DNA from: Bdellovibrionales bacterium
GTDB lineage: Bacteria > Bdellovibrionota > Bdellovibrionia > Bdellovibrionales > Bdellovibrionaceae
Reading direction: 5' to 3'
NCBI GenBank assembly: GCA_016713585.1
Contig: JADJOV010000005.1
Location: 122,203-186,202, forward strand
DNA length: 64,000 nt
Below are positions 17,372 through 27,063 of this stretch, piece by piece; the stretch's first letter is position 1; each line of letters begins with the position of its first letter. The position numbers and the translations under genes are program-made. The notes under the pieces were generated by a model, which saw nothing but the letters and a program-made list of their open reading frames with translations, was not told where the DNA came from and searched no databases.

Positions 17372-19534
17372 ATGAGTTTGTTTAAGAAGTCCACCGCTAG
17401 CCTTTTTATTTTTATGCTCTCGCTGAGTCTGGCGGGTCAGACCTCGGCAGTGCCGATCGTTCAATCACCTCCAGAAGGTAAATCAGAAAGCAAATTAGAA
17501 GGTAGATTAGAAGGTAAATTAGAAGGCAAAGCCCAAGGTAAATCAGAAGAGGCGCCGAATAGCGGCACATTAATTAGGAGCAAGCAATCACCACCGACAC
17601 CACTTCTGAAAAGCGAGAAACCAGCGCTTGAGTGCGCCCTCCTCTTTCCTATCGAGCAGATCTATTTGGCAAATCATGTGAAGTATTCAGCAAGAGATAA
17701 GGCGCTCGAGACTCGGGTTGTGGATCAATACATTAAGCGTTTGGATGGATCCAAAATATACTTTTTGCAGAGTGATGTTGATAGAGTTAAGGCGATGATG
17801 GGTGGAGTTTTTGACAAAATCAAAATTAGGGATTGTGCTTTTCTCAATGAAGCTGAAAAGCTTTTACTCCAGAAAGTGAATGACCGCGCAGCTTTTGCAA
17901 AAAGTTTTTGGGGGCTGATTATAAATTCGATAATAAAACTGAGTTTGTTTACGATCCGGACAAGAAAGAATTTGCAAAGACTGAGGATGAAGCAAATGAG
18001 TTTTTGAAAAAGTACATTCATTTTCAAATATCCAACTATCTCGCGACAGATATGAAGCTTGATGAAGCAAAAAAAAATGTCCTTAAGAATTATGACCGAA
18101 GCATCAAACGGGTGAATGAGACCAGCCAAGATGATCTCTATGCTGGTTACTTGGATTCTTTTGCCAGGGCTCTTGATCCCCATTCAAGCTTTTTTTCAAA
18201 AGATTTTTTTGAAGATTTTAATATTTCTATGAGTCTCTCGTTGGAGGGAATTGGTGCGACTCTTTCTAATCAAGATGGTTTTACGGTCGTCGAGGCCTTA
18301 GTTCCCGGTGGGGCTGCCTTTCGATCAAAACAGATTGAGCCCCAGGATAAAATAGTCGCTGTTGGTCAAGAGTCAGGACCAATGGAGAACGTGATAGATA
18401 TGGATCTCAAGGATGTGGTGAAAAAAATTCGAGGACCCAAGGGGACAAAAGTCCGTTTGACCGTTCTCCGTAAAAAAGGTGAAGGGAAGGATCGACTCGA
18501 TGTGGAAATCACCCGCGACAAAGTCAGCCTTGAGGATGAGGCCGCCTCAATTACCTACTTAGACAAAGAGGTTGGGGGAGCAAAGAAAAAAATTGGAATT
18601 ATTAATTTCCCCTCTTTCTACGCAGATAGCAGGCGGGGTGGACGATCTTCAGCCGCTGATCTCAAAAAATAGTCAAGGAGGCGCGAGAAGAAAGTTGATG
18701 GGCTTGTGTTAGATCTGTCGACAAATGGTGGGGTAGTCTCGAGGATGCAGTTAAAATTGCCGGATTGTTTTTAAAGCTGGAAATGTGGTTAAGCAATCTG
18801 CTCGAAGCGACAATAGGGGCGAACAGTTTTATGCTGACATGGACTCGACAGTTGAATGGAGTGGACCCTTGGTTGTGCTGACGAGTCGAATTAGCGCGTC
18901 GGCCTCTGAGATCGTCGCTGGGACTCTTCAGGATTACAAAAGGGCAATTATTGCTGGCGGAGATCATACTTTTGGAAAGGGTAGCATCCAAACGGTTGTC
19001 GAAATTCCGCAAAAACGTGGAGCCCTGAAGGTGACCGTTGGGATGTTCTTTATTCCAGGCGGGAGTTCAACTCAACACAAGGGTGTTGAAGGCGATATTG
19101 TGCTTCCAAGTAGTTATAGTTCAGAAGAAATTGGTGAAAAATCACTTGATTATTCATTGCCACCTAAAACAATTGAGCCGTTCCTGAGTGAAGAAGCCTA
19201 TGTTAAAGAAGGTCCTGAAACTTGGTCTATGATCAAGCCTGAGTGGAAGAAAGCTTTACGAGATAAATCGATCGCTCGAGTCGAAAAGAATGATGAATTT
19301 AAGAAAATTATTACTGAGGCAAAGAAAGCTCAGGAAAGAGGCAAGCTGATTAAGGTCTCTGATGTTCTTAAAGAAAAGGGCGACAAGGATAAGAAAGCAA
19401 AGGCGAAAGCCGCGAAGAAAGCAAACAAAGAGGATAAAAATAAGGACTACCTCAAGCGGGCTGACGTTCAAGAGGCTGCAAATATTCTGCTCGATTTGAT
19501 TGAAGTTGAGAAGCCACTGGTTGTGGTCAAGTAA
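17372..19534 (+). CDS. prc: C-terminal processing peptidase Prc/CtpA, family S41 (about five frameshifts)
   Basis: Periplasmic serine protease that trims or degrades proteins by a Ser-Lys dyad, about 720 residues. The ATG at 17372 follows AAAGG and starts a signal peptide (MSLFKKSTASLFIFMLSLSL, cleaved near GQTSA). A Lys/Glu/Gly linker made by a 12-base repeat follows. The PDZ domain reads SLEGIGATLSNQDGFTVVEA. The catalytic part has LVLDLS, Ser in SRISASASEIVAG and Lys in HTFGKGSIQTV. The C-terminus is Lys-rich. Slips at about 17910, 18668, 18692, 18735 and 18775 are each repaired by one homopolymer base, and the joined protein then reads like a normal Prc. Confidence 0.85.
17474..17545 (+). 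repeat. 12-base coding repeat in prc
   Basis: Six 12-base units (GAAGGTAAATTA and variants) encode Glu-Gly-Lys-Leu-like tetrapeptides just behind the signal peptide of the protease. The units differ at one to four positions. This is probably a flexible linker. Confidence 0.85.
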
Positions 19535-19563
19535 ATGCGATGGGGATCCTTGTTGGGTCCGGG

Positions 19564-21017
19564 CTAAAACAAGTCTGAAAGGGGAATCATTTTGATTCTA
19601 TGAGCCTGTGCAGTTTTCTTAACTTTATCAGTCAAAGGGCAATTTGAAATAATATATTTTTTAGATCTTTCAACAAAAGGCATTTTTTTACTCAAATCAT
19701 TGATGAGCTGCAAAATCGAACTCGTATCATGGGTCCAGCGACATTCAATCAGACGATCCATTCGGTCAGAACACGCTTTGAGTATAATATCAATTTGGTC
19801 TGAATCATTTCTAAAGTTGCCCAACTCATAGTCACAATTCTTAACGTCGAGAGACTTGAAGATAGCCTCATTTCGATTTTGATCCTTTCTTAAGAGGCGA
19901 GAAACAAAAGTTTCAAATGCATACCCAGAATAATTAACTAAGGATAAACTCTGCTTTGAGTTCAATAGATTTTCAAAAAGTAGAGAATGACTTTGGTTAT
20001 CAAGAATTTTTCTCTTGGATTTACTTAAGATTGAGAAATAAAAATTCAAATATGGGTCCAATATTTGATATCTTGCTCCCCTGAAATTTTTTTACTTTTT
20101 TCTGCCAAATTATTTTTTCTATATAGAATCCCATAGTCGACCAGTTTTTCTGTTGTCTCTATGACTGTGGTCAATGGGAGTCTAGATTTTTCAGCAATCT
20201 GTGTTGTTGTCGCCGGGTGAAATCCTATAGTGTTCAGTAGCAATTTAACGGTTTTTTGGCCGGCCCTGTTGAAGTCTAAATTCAAAATTTCATCGACCTC
20301 GGTCAAGAAAATAGCGTTTGGTGTAAAGCATGTCTCATTGATGGATTGGATAAAGGTTCGATCGTCTGGGATTTGTTGCCAATAGTATGGAATTCCTCCA
20401 ATGAGCATCGCCGCGGCGCAAACTTCTTCCGGGGTCCAATGGGGGGCAAGGTTCTCTCGAATTTGCGAAAGACTAAAGTCTTCGACCCAAAGTTCGTTAT
20501 GAGTGCACAGTCCTCGCAATATCTTTTCCTCACCTCCAGTGTTTTCTACAAAGAATTTATTGGATGATCCACACAATATGAATTTTAAATTAGAATGTCT
20601 CTCAAGATTCAACCAGCTTTCTTTAAAGAGTCCAACGAAGCCTGATTGTGACTTTGCAAGCCATTGAATTTCGTCAATAAAAACTCCGAGTTGTCCGTCC
20701 TGCTCTTGAGAAAAAGCAGCAAATTCTTCGAAAAGTATCTTCCAAGTGAGGTGTTCTTTGTTATACTTTTTAAGATTCGACTTTGGGTAGAAGTGAGTCC
20801 ACTCTTGGACCCATCGAGAGATCGTGGCTGATGTTCTTTCGTCAAGAGCTCCGGAAAAATAAAAGCATTTATTCTTAGACTCTTCTTGGACTTTCTTCAA
20901 AAGAGTCGATTTGCCAATACGGCGGCGCCCTCTGAGGTATCTGAGGGAGGCCGTTTTTCTTGGTTCAATTAAGTAGGAGTTAACTGCACGCTCAAGATCT
21001 TTTCGGTGGAAATACAT
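19564..21017 (-). CDS. AAA ATPase with C-terminal nuclease-like domain (frameshift)
   Basis: About 484 residues, of the archaeal-type ATPase / DUF234 class found in bacteria and archaea. The N-terminus has Walker A GRRRIGKSTLLKK, Walker B LGVFIDEIQWLA and sensor LKFILCGSS, followed by MLIGGIPYYWQQI and a winged-helix region (TQIAEKSRLPLTTVIETTEKL). A slip near 20080 separates the C-terminal part. Reading across gives the family motif Tyr-Gln-Ile-Leu-Asp-Pro-Tyr-Leu-Asn-Phe-Tyr-Phe. The last domain has SDQIDIILKA and LIECRW, which look like the Asp and Glu-x-Lys-type positions of a PD-(D/E)xK fold, with Arg in place of Lys. The function of the family is unclear. It stands alone behind an unusual repeat region. 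Confidence 0.75.
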
Positions 21018-21330
21018 GATCCTCCTTCCCTATAAACATCGGAATTATAGTATAAACAGGAAAGCCGATGTTTAGCAGCCGAAAATACGTAGTAAAACCG
21101 AATGGATAATACACATAGAAACATCGGATTTGTAGACCAGTCAAAAAAGCCGATGTTTTTGCCAAAATCAACCTAGCAAAGTATTCCCGCCCTTTGCAGA
21201 AAGCTCCTGGCGCATGATCTTTGCCCCTAGACACGCATCCCAAAAAAACAGGACGATATACACAATATGTTGCGATTTTGGTGAAAAATTAAGCTGGACG
21301 TAGCTATTTTTTTTGCCTAACTTGAGGGAT
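21018..21330. other. Intergenic region between the divergent ATPase and E1 genes
   Basis: It holds the two 40-base inverted-repeat modules described separately (21034-21158), then about 150 bases without recognised structure, and the GAGGG ribosome site of the dehydrogenase gene just before 21331. Confidence 0.6.
21034..21158. repeat. Two 40-base modules with AAACATCGG / CCGATGTTT ends
   Basis: AAACATCGG at 21034 and 21119 faces CCGATGTTT at 21065 and 21150. Within each module the arms start 31 bases apart, and the modules are 85 bases apart. The interiors are also related (about 30 of 40 positions agree overall). The region lies 17-140 bases upstream of the ATPase start, in its promoter position. 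A binding site for a dimeric regulator in two copies is the simplest reading; transposon or replication roles cannot be excluded. Confidence 0.8.
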
Positions 21331-22314
21331 ATGAAAAAAACTACCCCAGCGGCAAAGGTCGGTCAAAATCAAGGCGTTCAAGGGAAAACAAAAAACTTAT
21401 TTGGCGGTCTTTCGAAAGATCTTTTGTTGCAAATCCATGAGCTGATGGTTAAGTCTCGAATTCTGGAAGAGCGATTGATCAAGATTTATCGAGCGGGGGA
21501 GTCATTTTTTTGGATTGGCGGACCGGGTGAAGAAGCCTGGGGGGTTCCACTGGGCTTGTTGCCTCGAAAAGGACGGGGCATTGAGTATGATTTCTTTCAC
21601 CTCCACTATCGTTGTACGCCGACCATGGTGGCCCTCGGGATGCCTATGATTGAGGCCACTCGATTGATGATGAATCGATCCACCGATATTTCGACTGGCG
21701 GGCGTAATTTTTCAGGTCATTATTGTTTTCCTCAGTGGAATGTGGCCCCAGTCACGTCGCCCATCGAGGTTCAGTATCCAATTGCCTGTGGAACGGCTCA
21801 TGCGCAGAAACGAGCAAAAGCAAAGGCTATTTCAATTGTGAGTGGTGGAGATGCCGGCACCGCTGAAGGGGATTTTGCAAGTTGTTTGGTTTGGGCGTCT
21901 CGGCGAGGTCAAGAGTTGCCGTTGTTGATCACCGTTCAGAATAATAGATGGGGTATTTCCACCTCCTACCAAGGTCAACACGGGGAGGAGTCTATTGCCA
22001 ATCGCGCGAAGGCTTTTGAAATCAGAGCTCGCGTCGTCGATGGAAATGACCCGATTGAATCTTACATCGCGATCAGGGAGGAGCTGGACTATATTCGACG
22101 AACCGGAAAGCCTTCATTTATTGAAGCGTCGGTATCGCGGCTCTATGGCCACAGCTCTGCAAGTGGGGCTAATTTCGAAAAGGGAGATTTCGATTGTGTT
22201 CGCGAGTTTGAAATGAAATTACTTAAAGCAGGAGTGTTGACAGATTCCAGAGTCAAAGAACTTTGGCGTCAGTATGAAGCTGAAGGTGTGGCCGCGGCCG
22301 ATCAGGCCCGGTAA
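21331..22314 (+). CDS. 2-oxoacid (branched-chain type) dehydrogenase E1 alpha
   Basis: Thiamine-diphosphate-dependent decarboxylase subunit, 327 residues from the ATG at 21331 (GAGGG three bases before). It has the E1 alpha core: FFWIGGPGEEAWGVPLGLL, YRCTPTMVALGMP, HYCFPQWNVAPVTSPI, the cofactor motif SGGDAGTAEGDFASCLVWAS ending in VQNNRWGIST, and YGHSSASGAN. It stops after QYEAEGVAAADQAR, where relatives continue for about 20 more residues with an Glu-Pro-x-Pro motif. The next gene lacks its own N-terminus, so a piece of DNA seems to be missing at about 22300. Branched-chain 2-oxoacids are the likely substrates, judging from family resemblance only. Confidence 0.82.
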   Translation: MKKTTPAAKVGQNQGVQGKTKNLFGGLSKDLLLQIHELMVKSRILEERLIKIYRAGESFFWIGGPGEEAWGVPLGLLPRKGRGIEYDFFHLHYRCTPTMVALGMPMIEATRLMMNRSTDISTGGRNFSGHYCFPQWNVAPVTSPIEVQYPIACGTAHAQKRAKAKAISIVSGGDAGTAEGDFASCLVWASRRGQELPLLITVQNNRWGISTSYQGQHGEESIANRAKAFEIRARVVDGNDPIESYIAIREELDYIRRTGKPSFIEASVSRLYGHSSASGANFEKGDFDCVREFEMKLLKAGVLTDSRVKELWRQYEAEGVAAADQAR

Positions 22315-23227
22315 CTCGCCTCTGGATGAACGAGGAATTATTGGAATGGCCATGGGAATCGCCATGGCGGGCGATCGTTGTGTGGCTGAGATTCAGTTTT
22401 GTGATTATATATTTAACACAATTGATTTATTAAAAATTGCTGGTAATACTCTTTGGGTGACCCATGGAAATTATTCTTTGCCGATGGTGGTGATGACGCC
22501 GGTTGGATCCGGGATTCATGGGAGTGTGTATCACTCCCATTCATTCGATGCTTGGGCCTCTCGGCTTGCAGGGTGGAAAATTGTGATGCCGGCGACCCCT
22601 CTCGACGCCTACGGGCTGATGCTTTCTGCAATTGAAGATCCGAATCCAGTTTTGTTTCTTAAACCAAAGGCCCTCATGAGAGTCCGCGGAGATCAACTGA
22701 TTCCAGGTGAGCCTTCGGACGAGAAGACCCTGAAAAGCATGATTGATGCGCCAATTGGGGATCGTCGGCAGTGGGTGCCGCGTTGGCCGGACCTTGAAGC
22801 TTACCATGTGCCAATTGGCAAAGGACAGATCACTCGAAAGGGTGATCAAGTGACCGTGGTGAGTTATGGTCGAATGTTGTTGGTCTGCCAAGAGGCCGCA
22901 GACCAGCTGAAGACGGAGGGTTTCTCAATTGAGGTTGTCGATCTTCGGTCTATTTACCCCTATGACTGGGGTCTGATTCGAGAGTCTGTCATGAAGACGG
23001 GTCGAGTTCTTTTTGTCAATGAAGATACAGAAGTGACGAACTTTGGAGAGCATTTGGCCTACAGGGTGGTGCAGGAGTGTTTCTATCATTTGCTCGCACG
23101 GCCTCAAGTTTTGGCAGGTCAAAATGTGCCAGGCATTGGATTGCACCCAAACCTTGAGGACGCCTCGATTCCGCAGAAAAAAGATATTGAAAATGCAATC
23201 AGAGCCCTGATGGCGGAGGTTCCTTAA
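22274..23227 (+). CDS. 2-oxoacid dehydrogenase E1 beta, N-terminus missing
   Basis: The partner subunit of the E1 enzyme. Homology begins abruptly at NSPLDERGIIGMAMGIAMAG, which in the family lies about 55-60 residues in; the first 13 codons of this frame overlap E1 alpha out of frame and are probably not real. The following parts are normal: AEIQFCDYIFNTIDLLK, PVGSGIHGSVYHSHSFDAWA, PATPLDAYGLMLSAIEDPNP, VTVVSYGRMLLVC, EVVDLRSIYPYDW and NEDTEVTNFGEHLAY. The lost part holds the Glu that activates thiamine diphosphate. No frame between 22250 and 22330 has room for it. Confidence 0.8.
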   Translation: MKLKVWPRPIRPGNSPLDERGIIGMAMGIAMAGDRCVAEIQFCDYIFNTIDLLKIAGNTLWVTHGNYSLPMVVMTPVGSGIHGSVYHSHSFDAWASRLAGWKIVMPATPLDAYGLMLSAIEDPNPVLFLKPKALMRVRGDQLIPGEPSDEKTLKSMIDAPIGDRRQWVPRWPDLEAYHVPIGKGQITRKGDQVTVVSYGRMLLVCQEAADQLKTEGFSIEVVDLRSIYPYDWGLIRESVMKTGRVLFVNEDTEVTNFGEHLAYRVVQECFYHLLARPQVLAGQNVPGIGLHPNLEDASIPQKKDIENAIRALMAEVP

Positions 23228-23230
23228 TTT

Positions 23231-23995
23231 ATGACTCAGATTCGTCATCGAGTGACCGAAAAATCGGATAAAGTTCCTTTCGACAAGTACAGTCTTTATA
23301 AAAAGGCCGTGCAATCGCCCGACGGCGATGTGGAATTTCTTGAACGGGCTTACCGGGAGCTTAAGAAAGCAAAACCAAAGATTCTTCGCGAAGATTTTTG
23401 CGGAACTTTTGCACTTTCAACTGAATGGGTGAAGTTAAGGCCTGGCTATTTGGCCATCGGAGTTGATATCGACCCCGAGCCCATGGAGTACGGTCGGCAA
23501 CATTATGCAAGCAAGCTCAAGCCGGAACAGGTCAAACGATTGACGTTGAGAGAGCAAAATGTTCTTGAACCAGGCTTGCCTCTGGCGGATATTTCGGTGG
23601 CTTTGAATTTTTCCTATTTTTGCTTTAAGCAAAGAAGTTTAATCAAAAAATATTTCGAGAATGTTTACCGAAGTCTCAGACCAGAGGGGGTTTTCTTCTG
23701 TGACGTTTTTGGTGGCAGCCAGTGCTATGATGCCATCGAAGACAAGAATCCAATGAAAGGATTTGTTTATTATTGGGATCAGGTCAATTTTGACCCTGTC
23801 AGCAATGAAGCTTTATTTCACATTCATTTTCGGGTTGGGCGTAAAAAGACCGAACGAGTGTTCACTTACGATTGGAGACTTTGGTCAATTCCTGAGCTTC
23901 GAGAAATTTTGGCCGAAGTGGGATTTAAGAAGACCCATATTTACTGGGAAGGCACCACGCGGGCAGGCTATGGCAATGGAATCTTTACGCACTGA
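23231..23995 (+). CDS. Class I SAM-dependent methyltransferase
   Basis: A 254-residue Rossmann-fold methyltransferase of unknown substrate. The cofactor-binding region is ILREDFCGTFALSTEW followed by AIGVDIDPEPMEYG, and the motif IV region reads ADISVALNFSYFCFK. RSLRPEGVFFCDVFGG is the typical strand after the helix. It starts four bases behind E1 beta. The stop at 23993 may be false. In the same frame just beyond it, up to a TAA at 24046, the bases encode Lys-Gly-Glu-Ser-Cys-Leu-Ser-Trp-Ile-Ala-Tyr-Ile, which resembles the normal end of this family as I remember it. The true gene may therefore be 272 codons with small deletions near 23990. Confidence 0.75.
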   Translation: MTQIRHRVTEKSDKVPFDKYSLYKKAVQSPDGDVEFLERAYRELKKAKPKILREDFCGTFALSTEWVKLRPGYLAIGVDIDPEPMEYGRQHYASKLKPEQVKRLTLREQNVLEPGLPLADISVALNFSYFCFKQRSLIKKYFENVYRSLRPEGVFFCDVFGGSQCYDAIEDKNPMKGFVYYWDQVNFDPVSNEALFHIHFRVGRKKTERVFTYDWRLWSIPELREILAEVGFKKTHIYWEGTTRAGYGNGIFTH

Positions 23996-24058
23996 AAAGG
24001 TGAATCTTGCTTGAGTTGGATTGCCTATATTGCGGCTGAAAAATAAGTTCAAAATGCT

Positions 24059-24080
24059 GCAGAGCCATCCATGGCTCTGC
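24059..24080. terminator. Perfect hairpin between convergent genes
   Basis: GCAGAGCCAT and ATGGCTCTGC form a perfect 10-base stem with a 2-base gap. It lies between the methyltransferase (plus) and the lipoprotein gene (minus), which converge. There is no T run on either side, so it may be a processing or Rho-independent-like stem rather than a classical terminator. Confidence 0.4.
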
Positions 24081-24147
24081 GTGGGTTGATCGTATCCAAA
24101 AGTAATCTAGTTAACTCACGATTAATCAACTCGAGTTAATCTAAGAA

Positions 24148-25338
24148 TTAGTTCCCATTGGCGTTGTTGCAGGCGTATCCACCACCGCTCTCGCCGCTGC
24201 CAAAACCGTAAACATTATCACAGGCAGTCTGAAGTTGAGACATATTTGCAGAAGTAATATCGGCTGCCGCGAAGCTAGATCCTGCTGGGGCTGAACAGTC
24301 CCAAGTTTCAGCAGTCGCAAAGGTCACTGAAACAGTTCCGCCATCGGTACGTATTGAAGCGCTTGCAACGTCAGCGGCATAATCGCTCGATGTGGTGACG
24401 GCTCGGGTATCTCCTAGCCAGTGGGTTGTACCGCTGCCTGCGGAAACTCCACCATAGGTCATATCGGCCTTGGCTGACGCATCACCGAAGGCTAAGGTTT
24501 GTAATGAGCTTGAATTGAGGATTTGAACTTTTCCGTAGAGCTTCATAGTGAATGCAGAAAAGCCCGTGCCAGAAAAGCGATTGTCCCCATTCAGAGTCAT
24601 ATAGTTTGAACTCTGGGTAATGGTGAGTTTCTGATTGAAGCTATCGCCTCCGTTAGTGAAGTTTCGACCTGATTCAATTAGCTTGCTGGTCCAGTTTCCT
24701 GAAGAATCCAGAGCTCCCGTGACTGAAGTTGATGAGCCATAGGTCGCAGTATTCTCGCTTCCGATTCCTTTAGCGATAATCGTAGCAGTCGTGCTTGTTA
24801 GAGTCTCGCTGGTGTATTCTTTCTGAACATAGGTTGATCCTGAATTTGATGTGTTGCAGGTAAACATTTCGTAGTTTGTGATCGCCCCAGTGGCATCCTT
24901 TACAATTTTAAATTTAACTTTCATTGAGGGGACGCTATCAAAAGTGATTGCAAAGTACTTGTAGGAGCCATCGTCCACGGCTGAACCAAACTTTCCTAGG
25001 GACTGCATTTGTCCCACATAGCAAAGAGTGCGATCTGGACTTGAAGCTTCTCTCAGAATCTCACGGGTCATAAAGGAAAGTTCGCACATGGCCCGGCTTT
25101 TCCCTACACCCCAATTGCTTGAGTCATCCGCATCCTTGAGTTTTATTCCTGTGGCGGCAGCAAACGCGCCATTAAAGGACGCCGCAGAGGTCCCTGTGAC
25201 GGCCCCGGTTGCCTTTGGCAAGGAGGCGATGGTCGACACAGCAGGAGTTGCTGTCGTGGCAGAAATGGTCTCGCTTTTTGCACAGCTCAAAAGTCCTAAA
25301 CCTGCTAGCGATAGTGCAAAGTATACACTTGTTTTCAT
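24148..25338 (-). CDS. Secreted lipoprotein of unknown function
   Basis: A 396-residue lipoprotein with lipobox Leu-Leu-Ser-Cys at residues 16-19 (MKTSVYFALSLAGLGLLSC). The mature part is rich in Ser, Thr, Gly and Ala, with a few Cys (MCELSFMT, LCYVGQ, FTCNTS, WDCSAP, ACDNVYG, YACNN) that could form disulfides. The pattern of alternating short strands suggests an all-beta secreted domain. The start has GAGGGA six bases upstream. I recognise no domain. Similar Ser/Thr-rich lipoproteins are common in Bdellovibrio-like genomes. Confidence 0.7.
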   Translation of the reverse strand: MKTSVYFALSLAGLGLLSCAKSETISATTATPAVSTIASLPKATGAVTGTSAASFNGAFAAATGIKLKDADDSSNWGVGKSRAMCELSFMTREILREASSPDRTLCYVGQMQSLGKFGSAVDDGSYKYFAITFDSVPSMKVKFKIVKDATGAITNYEMFTCNTSNSGSTYVQKEYTSETLTSTTATIIAKGIGSENTATYGSSTSVTGALDSSGNWTSKLIESGRNFTNGGDSFNQKLTITQSSNYMTLNGDNRFSGTGFSAFTMKLYGKVQILNSSSLQTLAFGDASAKADMTYGGVSAGSGTTHWLGDTRAVTTSSDYAADVASASIRTDGGTVSVTFATAETWDCSAPAGSSFAAADITSANMSQLQTACDNVYGFGSGESGGGYACNNANGN

Positions 25339-25671
25339 AGACGTCCCTCGTTTTGGTTGTTTTTTCCGAGCCTAACCATTCAAGCTCAGAGTTTATTTTT
25401 CTTTCAGACTCCATTGTTATCGGCGCGGATGAACAAAAAAAAAGGAAAGCAGAAAAAAATATTAACTCAACACCTTCTTACTTTGAATCAGGTGAAATGG
25501 TTCAAAATGACAGATGCCAAATGCAATTCGAATGGTTTGTTTTGAAAAACTTATATGTCAAATTTGCTTGATTTTACCTTCAGCCTTTTTATCAAAGCGA
25601 TCCATTTGGAAAAATGGTACAAACCTGTGAATGAGACACTTTTCGACGGGCGAATTTCAAAGTTGGTGGAT

Positions 25672-27054
25672 ATGAGCGCGGGATGCCTTGGTGTTTGTCT
25701 TTTGTTGGCGTGTGAGATATTGGCCTGGGGGCAGGTGACCACGGCAGCACCCCTGACAGGCCGAGATGTGTGCCGCCTGACTGAGTCGGAACGTCAAGGC
25801 GAGCTCGGAATCTGGGTGGATGTGCCGGTGGATTATGCTCATCCGACCTTGGCTCAGACCCAAATCTACGGCTGGACGTTGAAACCGTTCAATCCTGATC
25901 TCGAGTCCTTTGTTTATTTTATGGGTGGGCCGGGCGCGTCTGCTCATCAAGTTAGATTTCGTGAATTGAGTCAATGGAATGTTATCTATTTCGATCAGCG
26001 GGGCGTGGCCTGTTCACGACCTGAGAATCAGGAACTGGTTTTGGATGGCCGATTCTATTCTTCTGAGGCCATTGCGAGAGATGCTGATTTACTTCGGCAA
26101 AAGTTTGGGATTCAGAAGTGGTCTGTTTACGCCCATTCATACGGCACGATTCCAGGGACCATCTATGCCCACCTGTTCCCAGAGTATACGAAAGCTCTTG
26201 TTTTGGAGGGAGTTGTCGAGAGTGGGGAGGCCGGGCTTTGGAATGCTCCCCATCGGAGGAAATGGCTGCAGCGATTCTACAATAAGTTAGACCCAGAGCT
26301 TCAGGGAGTCGTGCAAAAACTTTCACAGCCACCGGGGAATGAATTATTATTTTCACAAATCGCGTTTTCAATGAGTTATTCGGATTCAGCTGAAGAGGAG
26401 TTAACCAAGTATTTGCACATTCAGCGCGACCTCGAGCTGGCGAGCTCACAACCTTTGCCCTTTGGGAGTTCGCCGAGTGGTTTGACTCTTGATGGTCTCA
26501 GCGAGGAAACCATTCAAGAGGCTCGAGGATATTTATTCTTTAGTAATCAAAACTACGAAGCTATCACCTGCCGAGAGCTTTCGGCCATGGATCTCAAATC
26601 TAACTTTTACTACCTGTTTCAGAAGGGGAAATTTCTTTTCGATGAGAGTCAAGCGGGGCAGGCCACTCGAATCTCAGGCTGTCTTAATTATGGGTTGAGT
26701 CCAGGGAGTCCATTCATCAAAGTCTACGAGGCCAAGAGTTATCCCCTAAGGATCCCAGTGACTTATTTTCAAGGAACAACAGATGGGGCCACTGAGGCTC
26801 CAATGGCAGTTCATCACTACAAGTTTGTGGCGAAGGGGTTTGCTCAGTTGCTTTTGAAGATAAACGGTGGACACCAGCCAAATCAGAGTCTTGTTTTGGC
26901 ATCTGATGCGAGTTCTTCCGTAATCACCCAAAGTGAACTTCAAACTGAGATTTTCCAAAAAGCCTTGCGCGGGCTATCAATAGATCCTGCTTTGCTGAGG
27001 CAGTTCAATCAGACGTCAGTCACCGATTGGGTGATGACGAAAAAAAATTTCTAG
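25672..27054 (+). CDS. Alpha/beta hydrolase, proline iminopeptidase-like (S33)
   Basis: An exported hydrolase with the S33 peptidase motifs: oxyanion GGPGAS, FDQRGVACSRPE, nucleophile elbow HSYGTIPG and PEYTKALVLEGVV. The acidic residue and the last His are probably in TTDGATEAPM and INGGHQPNQS. The start is placed at the ATG at 25672 because the next 20 residues look like a signal peptide (MSAGCLGVCLLLACEILAWG). The frame is open to an ATG at 25555, which would add 39 residues without a ribosome site, so the start is uncertain. Peptidase action is a family guess; esterases share the fold. Confidence 0.75.
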   Translation: MSAGCLGVCLLLACEILAWGQVTTAAPLTGRDVCRLTESERQGELGIWVDVPVDYAHPTLAQTQIYGWTLKPFNPDLESFVYFMGGPGASAHQVRFRELSQWNVIYFDQRGVACSRPENQELVLDGRFYSSEAIARDADLLRQKFGIQKWSVYAHSYGTIPGTIYAHLFPEYTKALVLEGVVESGEAGLWNAPHRRKWLQRFYNKLDPELQGVVQKLSQPPGNELLFSQIAFSMSYSDSAEEELTKYLHIQRDLELASSQPLPFGSSPSGLTLDGLSEETIQEARGYLFFSNQNYEAITCRELSAMDLKSNFYYLFQKGKFLFDESQAGQATRISGCLNYGLSPGSPFIKVYEAKSYPLRIPVTYFQGTTDGATEAPMAVHHYKFVAKGFAQLLLKINGGHQPNQSLVLASDASSSVITQSELQTEIFQKALRGLSIDPALLRQFNQTSVTDWVMTKKNF

Positions 27055-27063
27055 AAAGAGGTT

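Noticed and set aside
21034..21158. CRISPR or transposon ends
   Set aside because: Only two 40-base modules, no spacer series, no transposase and no target duplication seen.
23993..23995. Selenocysteine or stop readthrough in the methyltransferase
   Set aside because: A TGA with coding after it is better explained by local deletions, like the other breaks; no stem-loop is evident behind it.
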